From Candidatus Cloacimonadota bacterium (GTDB lineage: Bacteria > Cloacimonadota > Cloacimonadia > Cloacimonadales > TCS61): DNA of 7,007 nt. The stretch is from positions 1-7,007 of the forward strand of contig DAOUTP010000093.1 of assembly GCA_030626645.1 (NCBI GenBank), given 5' to 3'. Both the position numbers and the translations under genes were made by a program. Below are positions 5,616-7,007 of the stretch, one piece after another. The notes under the pieces were generated by a model. It was not told the DNA's origin and did not search any database. It was given only the letters and a program-made list of their open reading frames with translations. Each line of letters begins with the position of its first letter. The stretch's first letter is position 1.

Positions 5616-7007
5616 AATTTTTTGGAACCAAAGTAATATAAGTTGGTAAACCGATTATTTCAAAGTGATTTAATATCTCTTTTGTGGGAGATGCTTTGAG
5701 GTTTTCAGCTTTGTATTTGACCAAAATATAATTTTCGAATTCCTCTATCACTTTTTCATCTTTGAAAGTAGTTGCATCCATAGCTAAACAGTTTTTGCAC
5801 CATGTTGCCCAAAAATCTATGAAAACCGGTGTATCCTCTTCTTTTGCTAATTTTAAACCTTCAATTATAGAGTGCTTCCATGGGAGTTCAGAAGTTTCAT
5901 GCGATTCCACAACATATTCTACAGTTCTGTTACTCTTGAAAATTTTGATTCCTGTGAAAATATAGAATATCGCAATTATCAGGATAATAATCCCGAATAT
6001 GATCTTTACCCATTTCATCCAGTTGCCTGGTTTAGGAAGGAAGGAAAGTCCAGCTCCGGCAAAAGGCCAGGGAATTGCCATTCCAACACCTAATAAAAAT
6101 GGTAATAGTAACCCAGCAGGATTTCCAGCGGTGTACAGCGAAGTTGAATAGATTATTACTGAGATCAAAACAGGAGCTACACACGCTCCAGCCAAAACGG
6201 CAGCAATGATTCCCAGAATAAATACTGTTACAAATTTTCCCTTGCTTTTACCTCCGACCTTATTGCTTTGAAATTTGGAGAAATCAATTGGAATGATATC
6301 GAACATTGCCAAAGCTAAAACAATAAAAAGAGCTGCTATAGCAATATTAAACCAGGGTGATGAATTTATGGTGCCGAATTGAGAACCTGTAAGAATAACA
6401 ATTACTCCGAGTAAGCCATAAGCCAATGCCATTCCCAAACCATAAACTCCACCGATCAGGAATCCTCTTGCTTTTGATTCCGATTGTGCGCCTGCTCCTA
6501 ATACAGCAATAGTTATAGGCATCATCGGGAGAACACAGGGAGTAAGATTTAAGGCAATTCCACCCAGCAAGATCAAGATGATAATTAGCCAGATACTCAT
6601 ATTTGCAAATTTATTCGTACTTAATGAACCAGGTTCTTTTGCTTTTTCCAGGAATGTAACGAAATCTTTACTGTTTTGATATCCCGCCTCTTTTCCAGTA
6701 ATTTCAAAATCTTCTAATAATATTTTAAGTTCCTCAATATTCTCTGTATATTCAATCTCTTTAATTATTTTATCAGTTTTGTCTTTTTCTTGAATTTCTG
6801 CATCTGCTGATAGTGATAAATTGAATTCAATTTCTTCGGGCATGAAACAGGTTCCACCTTCATCACATAATTGATATCCAGCATAAATTTTTATAACCGA
6901 ATTCCCTTTATAATTATCTGAAATTGTAAACCGCTTAGTTAATGAAAACTTTCCATGATATTTAATATAACCATCTTCGGATTTTTCACCATCCGGATAG
7001 ATAGTTG
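5614..7007 (-). CDS. dsbD: Thiol:disulfide interchange protein DsbD; 5' partial
   Basis: DsbD passes electrons from cytoplasmic thioredoxin across the inner membrane to periplasmic thiol proteins. 463 codons are visible, open to the right edge; the 5' end is missing. In fragment numbering, residues 1-60 are the end of the periplasmic N-terminal domain with GYQLCDEGGTCFMPEE, whose C47 and C53 match the CX5C pair of nDsbD. Then comes a charged linker to about 135. Six membrane segments follow to about 355, with the electron-carrying cysteines C157 (NLTPCVLPMMP) and C275 (GACVAPVLIS). The C-terminal thioredoxin domain has FIDFWATWCKNC (C403, C406) and cis-Pro 454 (GLPT). The ATG at 6841-6843 is an internal Met inside the CX5C region, not the start. 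Two oddities: the last two membrane helices of E. coli DsbD seem absent, and the protein stops nine residues after the cis-proline, so the thioredoxin domain lacks its last strand and helix. Confidence 0.93.
   Translation of the reverse strand, partial: TIYPDGEKSEDGYIKYHGKFSLTKRFTISDNYKGNSVIKIYAGYQLCDEGGTCFMPEEIEFNLSLSADAEIQEKDKTDKIIKEIEYTENIEELKILLEDFEITGKEAGYQNSKDFVTFLEKAKEPGSLSTNKFANMSIWLIIILILLGGIALNLTPCVLPMMPITIAVLGAGAQSESKARGFLIGGVYGLGMALAYGLLGVIVILTGSQFGTINSSPWFNIAIAALFIVLALAMFDIIPIDFSKFQSNKVGGKSKGKFVTVFILGIIAAVLAGACVAPVLISVIIYSTSLYTAGNPAGLLLPFLLGVGMAIPWPFAGAGLSFLPKPGNWMKWVKIIFGIIILIIAIFYIFTGIKIFKSNRTVEYVVESHETSELPWKHSIIEGLKLAKEEDTPVFIDFWATWCKNCLAMDATTFKDEKVIEEFENYILVKYKAENLKASPTKEILNHFEIIGLPTYITLVPKN

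Noticed and set aside
5614..6843. DsbD starting at the ATG at 6841-6843
   Set aside because: The frame stays open for 54 more codons to the window edge and encodes the conserved GYQLCDEGGTC part of the DsbD N-terminal domain, so this Met is internal.

Overview
The window is AT-rich bacterial chromosome in which every supportable gene lies on the minus strand, so it reads from the right edge to the left. Several features suggest a diderm of the Bacteroidota/Cloacimonadota/Ignavibacteria (FCB) type: short MKK-type signal peptides, an Omp28-type lipoprotein, a DUF6029-like outer-membrane barrel ending in Phe, and a C-terminal sorting domain of the NYPNPFNPST type. The phylum is an inference; no marker gene is present.

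Right part (2459-7007): a tight four-gene cluster with gaps of 10, 21 and 10 nt. In order it holds dsbD (5' end beyond the window), an Omp28-type thioredoxin-fold lipoprotein with a WCPNC site, a TlpA/ResA-type thioredoxin with a WCVPC site, and a DUF6029-like outer-membrane beta-barrel with a two-cysteine loop near its C-terminus. This looks like an envelope thiol-redox operon: DsbD would carry electrons across the inner membrane to the exported thioredoxin-like proteins. A hairpin directly follows the barrel gene, and next to it lies a degenerate palindromic repeat of about 124 bp.

Left part (1-2227): two more exported proteins. The first has a single beta-sandwich-like domain and a C-terminal sorting domain. 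The second is the main discovery of the window. Its frame runs from an ATG with a good Shine-Dalgarno site at 1437 to the left edge. It has 479 codons and only one stop-like codon, a TGA at codon 35. That TGA sits exactly where the first catalytic cysteine of the Omp28/thioredoxin motif belongs (FTQTW-TGA-GYCP; the lipoprotein in the same locus has FTGQWCPNCP). A GC-rich perfect hairpin with a GGC loop starts 13 nt after the TGA, with the loop 20 nt after it, as expected of a bacterial SECIS element. I read the gene as an exported selenoprotein with a UxxC redox site, followed by a PKD domain and the start of a right-handed beta-helix. A standard gene caller would lose its N-terminus, including the signal peptide and active site.

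Together the genes describe an extracytoplasmic dithiol/selenothiol system with a membrane electron donor (DsbD), at least three exported thioredoxin-fold proteins and cysteine-containing outer-envelope proteins. The partners are inferred from proximity only. No RNA gene, CRISPR array or insertion sequence was seen.
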